Positions 1-8,542 of a DNA stretch of 64,000 nucleotides are shown one piece after another. The position numbers and the translations under genes were made by a program. How positions within the stretch are numbered: position 1 is the stretch's first letter; the number at the start of each line of letters is the position of its first letter. The stretch is from Rubellimicrobium arenae (lineage in GTDB: Bacteria; Pseudomonadota; Alphaproteobacteria; Rhodobacterales; Rhodobacteraceae): assembly GCF_017916275.1 (NCBI RefSeq), contig NZ_JAFMST010000004.1, positions 186,001 to 250,000 on the forward strand, written 5' to 3'. The notes under the pieces are model-generated. The model had not been told where the DNA came from and made no database searches. It saw nothing but the letters and a program-made list of their open reading frames with translations.

Positions 1-21
1 CGGGATGGATCAGGAGGTGGC

Positions 22-225
22 TCATTTGCCCTCGGGGGGTCGGGGGTTGAAGTCGAGGAAGAAGCCATAGAACGCGGCGGCTCCGATGGCTCCAAACAGG
101 ATGCCCCACATGGGCCCGCCCGTGGTGAACTCGACCACCGCCCAACCGAAGCACAGGACCACGATGACGACCCGGATCCAGAGCGGCCGGAAGAAGGGAT
201 GGTTGAAGTCGAACAGCCGGTTCAT
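22..225 (-). CDS. small two-helix membrane protein, unknown function
   Basis: This is a 67-residue protein that I do not recognise by name. A short N-terminal segment rich in Phe, Pro and Arg (residues 1-17) is followed by two hydrophobic stretches at about 18-34 and 40-57, so an inner-membrane hairpin is likely. The C-terminus is short and polar. The ATG at 225 has a GAGG five bases upstream. It lies 55 bases beyond the stop of iolD on the same strand, so it may be read from the end of the inositol operon. Nothing in the sequence ties it to inositol chemistry. Confidence 0.6.
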   Translation of the reverse strand: MNRLFDFNHPFFRPLWIRVVIVVLCFGWAVVEFTTGGPMWGILFGAIGAAAFYGFFLDFNPRPPEGK

Positions 226-280
226 CGGACCTCGCAGGGATGGGCGGCGGCCCCCGGGTCGTGGGGCCGCGCGTGGCGGA

Positions 281-2110
281 TCAGGTGCGGGCCTGGTCCT
301 TCAGCTTCTCCTCGTAGGCGGTCCGCTTGGCGCGGACCTCCTTGCGCTCGGAGACCTCGGGCACGGCCACATCCCACCAGTAGCCGCCAAAGGGGGTGGA
401 GGGATAGGGGTCGGTGTCGATGACGACGACCAGCGGCCCCTGCACCTCGTGCCGCCGCGCCAGCGCGGCCTCGAGCTCGGCGATGCTCCCGGCCTTGACG
501 GAGGTCGCGCCCATGGCGGCGGTATGGGCCGCGAAGTCGATGTTGCTGTTCGGGCCGCCATGGGCGTCCTTGAGCAGGTTGTTGAACTCCACCTGCCCCG
601 TGGACATCTGGAGGCGGTTGATGCAGCCGTAGCCCCGGTTGTCGGTGATCACGACCGTGATCTTCTGGCCCATCATCGCGGCGGTGGCGAGTTCGCTGTT
701 CATCATCATGTAGCTGCCGTCGCCCACCATGCAGATGACGTCGCGCGCGGGTTCAGCCATCTTGATGCCGAGCGCGCCCGCCACCTCGTAGCCCATGCAG
801 CTGAAGCCGTACTCCATGTGGTAGGACATCGGCCGCGTGCCCTTCCAGAGCTTGTGCAGCTCGCCCGGCATGGTGCCGGCGGCGCACATGACCACGGTGT
901 CGGGGCCCGAGGCGCGCTGCACGGCGCCGATGACCTGCTGGTCGGTCGGCAGGCCCGCATTGCCCTCGGGCGCGGCGGTGAGCGGGTCCACGTCGGCGAA
1001 CCAGTCGGCCTTGAGCCGGTCGCTGATCGGCCGGGCCTTGTAGCCCGAGAGCTGGCCGAGGAGCGCGGCAAGCCCCGCCTCCGCGTCGCAGCAGAGCGGC
1101 TCGGCCCCGTGCTTCATGGCGTCATAGGCGGCGACGTTGAGGCTCACGAGCTTGCGGTTCGGGCGCGAGAACAGCGCCCAGGAGCCGGTCGTGAAGTCCT
1201 GGAAGCGCGTGCCGACCCCGATCACGAGATCCGCGCCCGCGCAGGCGGCGTTGGCCGAGGAGGCCCCCGTCACGCCCACCGGCCCGAGGTTCAGCGGATG
1301 GTCCCAGGGCAGCACCGACTTGCCGGCCTGCGTCTCGACCACAGGGATGCCGGTCGCTTCCGCAAAGCGGCGCAAGCTGTCGGTGGCGTGGCCGTAGTGG
1401 ACGCCGCCGCCCGCGACGATGACGGGGGACTCGGCGGCCCGGATCAGGTCCGCGACCGACTGCACCTCGACCGGGTCGGGCTGCGGGCGGCGGCGGCGCC
1501 AGGTCTTGGGCGTGAAGAACGACTCCGGCCACTCGTAGGCCTCGGACTGGACGTCCTGGCAGAAGGCCAAGGTCACAGGCCCGCAGTCGGCAGGGTCGGT
1601 CATGGTCCGCAGGGCGCGCGGCAGCGCGGTCAGCAGCTGCTCGGGCCGCTCGATCCGGTCGAAGTAGCGCGACACGGGGCGGAAGCAGTCGTTGGCCGTC
1701 ATCGTGCCGTCGCCGAAGTCCTCGACCTGCTGGAGCACCGGGTCGGGGCCGCGGTTGGCGAAGACGTCGCCCGGCACGAACAGCACCGGCAGGCGGTTCA
1801 CATGCGCCAGCCCCGCCGCGGTCACCATATTGAGCGCGCCCGGCCCGATGGAGGAGGTGACCATCATGGCGTGGCTGCGGCCCAACTGCTTGGCGTAGGC
1901 AATGGCGGCGTGGGCCATGCCCTGCTCGTTGTGGCCGCGATAGGTCGGGAAGCTGTCACGCACCCCGTGCAGCGCCTCGCCCATCCCGGCCACGTTGCCA
2001 TGGCCGAAGATGGCCCAGCAGCCCGAGATGAAGGGCTGGCCGTCCTCGGCCAGTTGCACGGAAAGCCAGCGCACCATGGCCTGCGCGGCGGTGAGGCGGA
2101 TCGTGGTCAT
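281..2110 (-). CDS. iolD: 3D-(3,5/4)-trihydroxycyclohexane-1,2-dione hydrolase IolD
   Basis: IolD is a thiamine-diphosphate enzyme that opens the ring of 3D-(3,5/4)-trihydroxycyclohexane-1,2-dione, the third step of myo-inositol breakdown in the cytoplasm. The 609-residue length fits the family. The cofactor-activating Glu is E62 in a GHNEQG motif, and the ThDP/Mg-binding GDG motif is near residue 462, followed by an Asn-containing segment. It is the last recognisable catabolic gene of the leftward operon. Its ATG lies one base past the stop of the OsmC gene, so the two are surely cotranscribed. Other ThDP enzymes (acetolactate synthase) share the fold, but the operon with iolC and iolG fixes the assignment. 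Confidence 0.93.
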   Translation of the reverse strand: MTTIRLTAAQAMVRWLSVQLAEDGQPFISGCWAIFGHGNVAGMGEALHGVRDSFPTYRGHNEQGMAHAAIAYAKQLGRSHAMMVTSSIGPGALNMVTAAGLAHVNRLPVLFVPGDVFANRGPDPVLQQVEDFGDGTMTANDCFRPVSRYFDRIERPEQLLTALPRALRTMTDPADCGPVTLAFCQDVQSEAYEWPESFFTPKTWRRRRPQPDPVEVQSVADLIRAAESPVIVAGGGVHYGHATDSLRRFAEATGIPVVETQAGKSVLPWDHPLNLGPVGVTGASSANAACAGADLVIGVGTRFQDFTTGSWALFSRPNRKLVSLNVAAYDAMKHGAEPLCCDAEAGLAALLGQLSGYKARPISDRLKADWFADVDPLTAAPEGNAGLPTDQQVIGAVQRASGPDTVVMCAAGTMPGELHKLWKGTRPMSYHMEYGFSCMGYEVAGALGIKMAEPARDVICMVGDGSYMMMNSELATAAMMGQKITVVITDNRGYGCINRLQMSTGQVEFNNLLKDAHGGPNSNIDFAAHTAAMGATSVKAGSIAELEAALARRHEVQGPLVVVIDTDPYPSTPFGGYWWDVAVPEVSERKEVRAKRTAYEEKLKDQART

Positions 2111-2111
2111 C

Positions 2112-2525
2112 TCAGGAGTCCTCGAAGACGAAGGCGACCGGAAAGGCCGCCATGACGGAATTGGCGATGGTGGAGTCCGCGCAGGCGGCCTCGAAGCAGG
2201 CGCGCGCGGCCGAAGGATCGGCGGCCTCGACGCGGGCGCGGATGGTGGCGGCGATCACCCGCAGCGGCACGCCCGACAGGGTCGTCTCGACCTCCACCTC
2301 GACGGCGCCCAGCACGACCCCGCGCGCCTCGGCGGCGTAATGGAGATCGTTCCAGAAGCAGCCGCCCAGGGCTGCGGCCAGAAGCTCGCCGCCGTTGAAG
2401 CCCAGCCCCTGCCCGCCCGCGACCCCCTCGGGCCGGTCGGCGATCAGCGTGCGCGGCCCGCTGCGCCCCACCCCCGCCCGACTACCGGGCAGGTTGTGAA
2501 AACGCATGGACAGCGTGCGGGTCAA
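2112..2525 (-). CDS. OsmC-family protein inside the inositol operon
   Basis: This 137-residue protein has the OsmC/Ohr look: an N-terminal strand region, the GG-x-LLAAALGGC-like helix with a conserved Cys near residue 56, and a C-terminal half that would carry the second Cys at about residue 113. Family members reduce organic hydroperoxides with a two-cysteine mechanism. Its ATG overlaps the iolC stop (ATGA) and its stop is one base from iolD, so it is translationally coupled on both sides. An OsmC gene is not a standard part of the inositol pathway, and its role here is unknown. Protection against peroxide made by the nearby oxygenase genes is a guess. Confidence 0.82.
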   Translation of the reverse strand: MTRTLSMRFHNLPGSRAGVGRSGPRTLIADRPEGVAGGQGLGFNGGELLAAALGGCFWNDLHYAAEARGVVLGAVEVEVETTLSGVPLRVIAATIRARVEAADPSAARACFEAACADSTIANSVMAAFPVAFVFEDS

Positions 2526-4441
2526 GCGGCGGCCCCCACGGCCCCCCGCCCCGCACGGGCCTGATCCCAGGTCTGGGCCAGCGCGCGGAAGCGTTCGGCC
2601 ATCTGCGCCACGGCCTCGGCATCGGTCATCCGGCCACCAAGCCAGGCGCGGGCGGCGTCGGCAAAGATCGTGCGGCCCACGGCAAAGCCCTTGACCAGCG
2701 GCTGCCGGGTGGCCAGCGCGAAGCTCTGCGCCAGCTCGGCGGCGGGCGCGTCGAGGCCCAGCACCACGATGCCGCGCACATGCGGGTCGTGGCGGGTGAT
2801 CGCGTCACAGGCGTTGGTCCAGGCGGCCTCGGTCTTGAAGGGCTCGAGCTTCCACCAGTCGGGATAAAGACCCAGGCCATAGATGCGCTCGATGATCCGG
2901 GCCGTGGTGTCGTCATCGACGGGCGCCACCTTGGACGGTATGACCTCAAGGAGCACCTCGAGCCGGTTGCGGCGGGCGCTCGCGAACAGGCGGACCAGCG
3001 TGTCCTCCTGGTCGGCCCACATTTGGGCGTCGTCATCGGGGTGGCAGAAGCAGAGCACCTTGACCACGTTCTCGAGCGGCCACTCCGACAGCCCGCCGAA
3101 GTCCGGGCCGATCTCGGGCTCGAGCCGCAGCGGGCGCGAGCCGGGCCACTCGACGGGACGGCCGATCCAGAGCCCGGTGCCGGCCGCCTTGTAGAGCGCG
3201 TCCCGCCCCAGCCGCCCATCGCACAGGATGCCGTAGCCGGGCTGCCCGCCCGCGACCGCCTGCGCGGCCTCCAGGCACAGGAGCTTGAAGGCGCCGATCT
3301 TCTCCGCTGTCGCGCCCTCCATCTCCTCCAGCTGCTTGCGATGGTCGAAGGCGAAGACCCGCATCTGGTCCCAGGTGCCGTGGCGGTTCGTGGACCAGTG
3401 CAGCTGCTCGAGGTCGGCGTCCTTGCGAAGCGCCGGCGTCCTCACGCCGCGATCGAGGAACCACTGCAACTCGGTCAACGACGGATAGGCGGGCGTGCAG
3501 CCGTGGCGCGAGACGGCGAACGCGCCGCAGGCGTTGGCATACTTGAGCGCCACCGGCCAGGGCTCGCCGTCGAGCCAGCCCTTCAGGAGGCCCGACATGA
3601 AGCCGTCGCCCGCACCCAGCACGTTGAACACCTCGATGGGGAAGCCCGGCCCGGCCTCGCCGTCGTCCAAGGAGTCAGGCACCGCGCCGGTGAAGGCGAC
3701 CGCCCCCCGGGCGCCCCGCTTGCACACCAGCGTCGCGCCCGAAACGGCGCGAACGGCGCGCAGGGCCTCGACGGTGTTCGTGGAGCCGCCCGCGATGTGG
3801 AACTCCTCCTCGGTGCCCACGATCAGGTCGAAGAGGTGGAGGTGCGCCTGCAGCTTGGCCGTAACGGCGGCGCTTTCGATGTAGCGGCTCTCGCCGTCGC
3901 CGTGGCCGGCGAGGCCCCAGAGGTTCGGGCGGTAGTCGATGTCGAGCGCGGTCTGCGCGCCGTTCTCCCGCGCCAGCCGCAGCGCCTTCAGGACGGCAGC
4001 CTCCGTGCGCGGGTGGCTCAGGTGCGTGCCGGTGGCAACGACCGAGCGGGCCTCGGCGATGAACGCCGGGTCGATGTCATCCTCGCAGAGCGCCATGTCG
4101 GCGCAGTCGGCGCGGTAGAAGATGAGCGGGAACTGCTCCTGGTCGCGGATGCCGAGGATCACGAGCGCGGTCAGCCGCTCGGGGTCGGTCACCACGCCCC
4201 GCACGTCCACACCCTCGCGCGCCAGCTCCTCGCGGATGAAGCGGCCCATGTGCTCGTCGCCCACCCGCGTGATGAGAGCGGACTTGAGCCCGAGCCGAGC
4301 CGTCCCGGTCGCCATGTTGGTGGGCGAGCCCCCCACATACTTCTGGAAGGACCCCATGTCCTCGAGCCGGCCGCCCACCTGCGCGCCGTAAAGGTCCACG
4401 GACGAACGCCCAATGGTGATGACGTCGAGAGTCTTGGACAT
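2522..4441 (-). CDS. iolC: 5-dehydro-2-deoxygluconokinase fused to DUF2090 aldolase-like domain
   Basis: This 639-residue bifunctional protein has two parts. Residues 1 to about 330 are a PfkB-family kinase (IolC) with the GAGD anion-hole/catalytic-base motif near residue 275. It phosphorylates 5-dehydro-2-deoxygluconate. Residues from about 345 to 630 are a DUF2090 domain, a TIM-barrel relative of the LacD/IolJ aldolases, likely to split the phosphorylated product to dihydroxyacetone phosphate and malonate semialdehyde. This fusion is common in proteobacteria and would replace a separate iolJ, which is absent here. The ATG at 4441 is preceded by a GGGAGGC Shine-Dalgarno. The gene lies between iolG (14 bases upstream) and the OsmC gene (4-base overlap). 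Confidence 0.93.
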   Translation of the reverse strand: MSKTLDVITIGRSSVDLYGAQVGGRLEDMGSFQKYVGGSPTNMATGTARLGLKSALITRVGDEHMGRFIREELAREGVDVRGVVTDPERLTALVILGIRDQEQFPLIFYRADCADMALCEDDIDPAFIAEARSVVATGTHLSHPRTEAAVLKALRLARENGAQTALDIDYRPNLWGLAGHGDGESRYIESAAVTAKLQAHLHLFDLIVGTEEEFHIAGGSTNTVEALRAVRAVSGATLVCKRGARGAVAFTGAVPDSLDDGEAGPGFPIEVFNVLGAGDGFMSGLLKGWLDGEPWPVALKYANACGAFAVSRHGCTPAYPSLTELQWFLDRGVRTPALRKDADLEQLHWSTNRHGTWDQMRVFAFDHRKQLEEMEGATAEKIGAFKLLCLEAAQAVAGGQPGYGILCDGRLGRDALYKAAGTGLWIGRPVEWPGSRPLRLEPEIGPDFGGLSEWPLENVVKVLCFCHPDDDAQMWADQEDTLVRLFASARRNRLEVLLEVIPSKVAPVDDDTTARIIERIYGLGLYPDWWKLEPFKTEAAWTNACDAITRHDPHVRGIVVLGLDAPAAELAQSFALATRQPLVKGFAVGRTIFADAARAWLGGRMTDAEAVAQMAERFRALAQTWDQARAGRGAVGAAA

Positions 4442-4455
4442 GGGGTGCCTCCCTA

Positions 4456-5460
4456 TCAGCCGAGAACTTCGGAAACCTTCACGGCGCGGCCTTCCTGGGC
4501 CGACTTGAGCGCCGCGTCGGCCAGCGCGAGGGCCTTGAGCCCGTCCTCGCCCGTCGTGGGCGTCGCGCCCTTGGTGTTCACGGCCCGGATGAAGCCCGCG
4601 ATCTCGTTCGCGTAGGCCGCCACGTAGCGCGACATGAAGAAGTTGAGGAGCGGCGGCCGCGTGAAGCCGTTGGCGGTCGCGACCTCGATGTTCGCTTCGC
4701 GCATGTTCTCGGCGCTGACGGAGCCCTTGGAGCCCAGGATCTCGATCCGCTGGTCGTAGCCGTATGTGGCCCGGCGCGAGTTGGTGATGATCGCCTGCTT
4801 GCCCGAGGCGGTGCGCAGGATGACGTTCACCGAATCATAGTCGCCGAGTTCGCCGATCGCCGGGTCGGTCAGGACCGAGGCCTGCGCCACCACGGTCTCG
4901 GGCTCTTCGCCCAGGAGCCAGCGGGCCATGTCGAAGTCGTGGATGGTCATGTCGCGGAAAATGCCGCCCGACCGCTTGATGTAGTCCGCGGGCGGCGCGC
5001 CCGGGTCGCGGGAGGAGATGGTGACCATCTCGACGTCACCAACCGTGCCGGCGTCGATCGCGGCCTTCACGGCCATGAAGTCGGGATCGAAGCGGCGGTT
5101 GAAGCCGACCATCAGGGTCGCCCCGGTCTCCTCGACCACCTTGAGGCAGTCCTGGACGCGCTGGACGGACAGGTCCACCGGCTTTTCGCAGAACACGGCC
5201 TTGCCGGCGCGCGCGAACCGCTCGATCAGGTCGGCGTGGGTGTCGGTCGGCGTGCAGATCACCACCGCGTCGATGTCGGACGAGGCTTCGATGGCATCGA
5301 TCGTGCGGATGTCGCAGCCATATTCCTGGGCCAGCGCCTCGGCGGCGGCGGGAATGGCGTCCGCGACGGCCACGAGTTCGGCATTGGCGTCGGAGCGGAT
5401 GGCCCGCGCGTGCACCTTGCCGATGCGACCCGCGCCAAGAAGCCCGAATTTCACAGTCAT
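4456..5460 (-). CDS. iolG: inositol 2-dehydrogenase IolG
   Basis: IolG is a Gfo/Idh/MocA-family NAD-dependent dehydrogenase that oxidises myo-inositol to 2-keto-myo-inositol, the first pathway step. The 334 residues show the Rossmann motif GAGRIG at 9-14, EKP at 92-94 with catalytic Lys93, and Asp170 and His174 in the GG-x3-D-x3-H signature that matches the catalytic Asp and His of Bacillus IolG. The C-terminal alpha/beta domain is complete. It sits between the transporter ATPase and iolC in the leftward operon. The same family includes rhizobial MocA (scyllo-inosamine/rhizopine), so the true substrate may be another inositol isomer. Confidence 0.92.
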   Translation of the reverse strand: MTVKFGLLGAGRIGKVHARAIRSDANAELVAVADAIPAAAEALAQEYGCDIRTIDAIEASSDIDAVVICTPTDTHADLIERFARAGKAVFCEKPVDLSVQRVQDCLKVVEETGATLMVGFNRRFDPDFMAVKAAIDAGTVGDVEMVTISSRDPGAPPADYIKRSGGIFRDMTIHDFDMARWLLGEEPETVVAQASVLTDPAIGELGDYDSVNVILRTASGKQAIITNSRRATYGYDQRIEILGSKGSVSAENMREANIEVATANGFTRPPLLNFFMSRYVAAYANEIAGFIRAVNTKGATPTTGEDGLKALALADAALKSAQEGRAVKVSEVLG

Positions 5461-5484
5461 GATAGGTCCTTGCTTATGGATCGA

Positions 5485-5502
5485 CCCCCGCCTGCGCGGG
5501 GG
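5485..5502 (-). other. intercistronic stem-loop between iolG and transporter ATPase
   Basis: A perfect 7-bp stem (CCCCCGC with GCGGGGG) and a 4-base loop lie in the 74-base gap between the ATPase stop and the iolG start. There is no T-run after it on the minus strand, so it is more likely an mRNA processing or stability element than a terminator. Confidence 0.45.
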
Positions 5503-5534
5503 CCTGCCGGTTATTGCTGAGCCGGGGGCCGCGC

Positions 5535-6305
5535 CTAGAGGGCGGCCGCCGCCATGTTCTGGGTCTTGGCGCCGGTGATGTAGGCTACCACGTCCTGGCC
5601 GTCGGTCTCCTCCTTGCGGAGGTTGGCGACAATGCGGCCCCGGCGGAAGACCACGATCCGGTCCACGAGGTCGAAGACCTGCCGCATGTTGTGCGAGATC
5701 AGGATCAGCGGCTCACCGTTGTCCTTGAGCGTGCGGACGATGTTCTCGACCTGCGCGGTCTCCTGCACGCCCAGCGCCGCCGTGGGCTCGTCCATGATGA
5801 TGAGCTTGGAGGCGAAGGTGGCGGTCCGGGCGATGGCGACGCACTGGCGCTGGCCGCCCGACATGTTGCGGATGGTGCTGCCGAGGTTCGGGATCTTCAC
5901 CGCCGTCCGCTTCAGCGCGGCCTCGGTCGCCTGGCGCATCCCCTTGCGGTCGAGGATCGAGAAGGGCCCGAGGTTGAACAGGATCTTCTCGCGCCCCAGG
6001 AACAGGTTCGAGGGCACGTCGAGGTCGTCGGCAAGCGCCAGGTTCTGGAACACGGCCTCGATGCCGGCCTCGCGGGCGTGGAGGGGGCCCGCGAAGTCCA
6101 CCTCCTGCCCGTCGAACCACACCTTGCCCGAGGTCCGCCGCTCCACGCCGGTGATCTGGCGCACGAAGGTGGACTTGCCGGCGCCGTTATCGCCCATGAT
6201 GGCCACATGCTCGCCGCGGCGCAGCTCGAAGTTGGCGTCGACCAGGGCGTGCACGCCGCCGTAATGCTTGGTCAGGCCTTCGGTCTTGAGAACGATGTCG
6301 GACAT
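5535..6305 (-). CDS. sugar ABC transporter ATPase (probable inositol importer)
   Basis: This is a 256-residue single-domain ATPase of the CUT2 family. It has Walker A GDNGAGKST at 38-46, an SGGQ signature near residue 141 and a Walker B ending in MDEPT. Classical CUT2 ATPases (RbsA, XylG) are two fused domains. This short form is the FrcA-like type, which works as a dimer. With the adjacent permease and binding protein it should energise uptake of inositol or a derivative. The ATG at 6305 has a GGAGGA just upstream. It is 10 bases from the permease stop. Confidence 0.9.
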   Translation of the reverse strand: MSDIVLKTEGLTKHYGGVHALVDANFELRRGEHVAIMGDNGAGKSTFVRQITGVERRTSGKVWFDGQEVDFAGPLHAREAGIEAVFQNLALADDLDVPSNLFLGREKILFNLGPFSILDRKGMRQATEAALKRTAVKIPNLGSTIRNMSGGQRQCVAIARTATFASKLIIMDEPTAALGVQETAQVENIVRTLKDNGEPLILISHNMRQVFDLVDRIVVFRRGRIVANLRKEETDGQDVVAYITGAKTQNMAAAAL

Positions 6306-6315
6306 GGGGTCCTCC

Positions 6316-7392
6316 TTAGCCGCGGCTGCTGCGGCGGCGCTGCCGCCAGACGTCGAGCACCACGGCGCCCACGATGATCGCGCCCTTCACCATCTCCTGG
6401 TAGTAGGCGTCGAGCTTGAGGAAGGTGAAGCCGGAGATGATCACCCCGAAGATCAGCGAGCCGAGCACCGTCCCGATGATCGAGCCGCGCCCGCCCGAGA
6501 GCGACACGCCGCCGATCACGGCCATGGCGATGGCATCGAGTTCGTACATCACGCCCATGCCGGCCTGCGCGGTCAGGTTCTTGGACGACAGGACGATGGC
6601 GGCCACCGCAGCCAGGAGCCCGGCGATGCTGTAGACCAGGACCTTGTGGCGCTCGACGTTGATGCCCGACATCCGCGCGGCTTCCTCGTTGGAGCCGATG
6701 GCGTAGCAGCGCTTTCCATAAAGCGTGTACTTGAGCATCAGGTGGAACAGGACGGCGAGCGCAAGGAAGATCACCACCGGCATCAGGCCCTTGCCGATCC
6801 CGGCGAAGGACTCGGTCGGGAAGGAGATCGGCTCGCCCTTGGTCCACCACTTGGCCACGCCGCGGGCGGTCACCATCATGCCCAGGGTGGCGATGAAGGG
6901 CGGGATCTTAGTGTAGGCGATCAGCGACCCGTTGATCAGGCCGGCCAGGAGACCGCACCCCAGACCCACGATCACCGGCACGATCACCGGCAGGTCCACC
7001 CAGCCCTGTTCCAGGAACACGGCCTTGGGGTTCGGGTTGCCGTTCACCATCGCGACCTGCGCGAAGCTCATGGCGATCATGGCGGTCGCGCCCACGACGG
7101 AGCCCGCGCTCAGGTCGATGCCGCCCGAGATGATGACCTGCGTGATGCCGATGGCGATGATGCCGACGATCGACACCTGCAGGATGATGATCTGCAGCCG
7201 CGCCTGGTTGAAGATCGTGTCGACGTTGTCCCGCGTATTGAGCAGGAAGCTGTCGCCGATCAGGATGCGCCCCAACAGCTCGAAGGCGGCGATGATCAGC
7301 ACCAGGGCAATCAATACGTTGAGTTCCTGCGGCATGTGCCGCTTGGAGTGGTCGTAGGTCAGCCCCCCCACCCCGAATGTCGTCTGCGCCAC
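6316..7392 (-). CDS. sugar ABC transporter permease (probable inositol importer)
   Basis: This is a 358-residue inner-membrane permease of the RbsC/XylH (BPD_transp_2) family, with about eight to ten hydrophobic segments and the family's GGIDLSAGSV-like loop near residues 90-100. It would form the channel of the importer with the preceding binding protein and the following ATPase. The N-terminus has about 25 polar residues before the first membrane segment. A strong stem-loop separates it from the upstream binding-protein gene, which fits the usual excess of binding protein over membrane parts. Confidence 0.9.
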   Translation of the reverse strand: MAQTTFGVGGLTYDHSKRHMPQELNVLIALVLIIAAFELLGRILIGDSFLLNTRDNVDTIFNQARLQIIILQVSIVGIIAIGITQVIISGGIDLSAGSVVGATAMIAMSFAQVAMVNGNPNPKAVFLEQGWVDLPVIVPVIVGLGCGLLAGLINGSLIAYTKIPPFIATLGMMVTARGVAKWWTKGEPISFPTESFAGIGKGLMPVVIFLALAVLFHLMLKYTLYGKRCYAIGSNEEAARMSGINVERHKVLVYSIAGLLAAVAAIVLSSKNLTAQAGMGVMYELDAIAMAVIGGVSLSGGRGSIIGTVLGSLIFGVIISGFTFLKLDAYYQEMVKGAIIVGAVVLDVWRQRRRSSRG

Positions 7393-7456
7393 GTCGCTGC
7401 CTCCTAGCCTAGCGCGGGCCGCGGGTCCCCCTCGTCCCCGCGATTCCCGGAACGTG

Positions 7457-7480
7457 GAGGCGGCGCCCTTGCGCCGCCTC
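7457..7480 (-). other. strong stem-loop between binding-protein and permease genes
   Basis: A perfect 10-bp stem (GAGGCGGCGC with its complement) closes a 4-base loop in the 111-base gap between the binding-protein stop and the permease start. No T-run follows. In transporter operons such hairpins protect the upstream mRNA end and partly block read-through. I infer that role here. Confidence 0.6.
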
Positions 7481-7503
7481 GCGTCGGACCACGACGGTCC
7501 GGA

Positions 7504-8448
7504 TCAGTTCTTCTGAAGGAACTGGTCGATGTTGGCGGGCGTCACGAGCTGGAAGGGGATGTAGACCTTCTGCTCCACGCTCTCCCCGCGGGCGAGCGAA
7601 AGGGCGGCATCCAGCGCGCCCTTGCCCTGGCCGGCCGCGTCCTGGAACACGGTCGCGTCGAGATCGCCGGACTGCATGGCGGACAGGGCGTCCTGCGTGG
7701 CGTCGATGCCGGCCACGATCACGTCTTCCATGGCGATGCCCGAGGCCTTCATCGCCTGGATCGCGCCGATGGCCATTTCGTCGTTGTTGGCGACGAGGGC
7801 GTCGAACGGCGTGCCGGTCGACAGCCAGTTGGTCATCAGGTTCTGGGCCTGGTCACGCGACCAGTTCGCGGTCTGCTGGTCGATGATGTTGAGCGTCACG
7901 CCGCAGTTGCCCGATTCCATCACGTCGTGGATGTCCTGGGTCCGCTGGACGGCGGCCTGGTTCGACAGCTCGCCCTGCATGACGTAGATGTCGGCGCTGT
8001 CCTTGCCCGCTTCCTTGAGGATGCGGCAGACTTCCATCGTCTCGAGGGTGCCGGACTCGACCTCGTTCGAAGCGACGAAGGCCTGGTTGTCGGGCAGCGT
8101 GTCGACGTTGATCGGCTGGCGGTTGACGTACACGAGCGGCACGCCGGCGGCGGCGGCGGCATCCGACATCGCCTGCGTGGCCGAGGTGTCGACCGGGTTC
8201 ACGATGATCGCGTCGACGCCCGAGGCGATGAAGTTGTTGATCTGGTCGAGCTGCTTGGCCACGTCGTTCTGCGCGTCCTCGACCTGGACCTCGACGCCGT
8301 CGAGCGTGCCGGCGTAGTCCTGCAGGCCGTTGCGCAGCACGGTCAGGAAGTTGTCATCGAACAGCGCCATCGAGACGCCCACCGTCTCGGCCATGGCGCT
8401 GGTCGACATGAGGCCAGCGAACCCGGCCAGGATCAGGGTCTTCTTCAT
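7504..8448 (-). CDS. periplasmic sugar-binding protein (inositol/rhizopine type)
   Basis: This is a 314-residue periplasmic binding protein of the RbsB (peripla_BP_4) family. Residues 1-22 are a Sec signal peptide that ends in SAMA-E. Two alpha/beta lobes follow, with DAIIVNPVDTS-like and VAGIDA-like ligand-site segments. I chose the ATG at 8448 because it starts the signal peptide and has GGGAGGA seven bases upstream; the frame stays open much further upstream but without a signal. Its place beside iolG and a MocC-like isomerase suggests an inositol, inosamine or methyl-inositol ligand (compare IbpA and MocB). The exact ligand cannot be read from sequence. Confidence 0.9.
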   Translation of the reverse strand: MKKTLILAGFAGLMSTSAMAETVGVSMALFDDNFLTVLRNGLQDYAGTLDGVEVQVEDAQNDVAKQLDQINNFIASGVDAIIVNPVDTSATQAMSDAAAAAGVPLVYVNRQPINVDTLPDNQAFVASNEVESGTLETMEVCRILKEAGKDSADIYVMQGELSNQAAVQRTQDIHDVMESGNCGVTLNIIDQQTANWSRDQAQNLMTNWLSTGTPFDALVANNDEMAIGAIQAMKASGIAMEDVIVAGIDATQDALSAMQSGDLDATVFQDAAGQGKGALDAALSLARGESVEQKVYIPFQLVTPANIDQFLQKN

Positions 8449-8542
8449 GTAGTCCTCCCAATGCGGCGTCCGGCTCGCCGCGTTTCGTTCTAGGCCGGAA
8501 GGGTCCCCTCCCCGGGGCACCCCAAACCTCGGGCGGCTCTCC

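Noticed and set aside
86-2155. A 689-codon plus-strand frame opposite iolD
   Set aside because: It has a low-complexity Arg/Gly/His composition and no ribosome site, and lies antisense to a well-supported enzyme.
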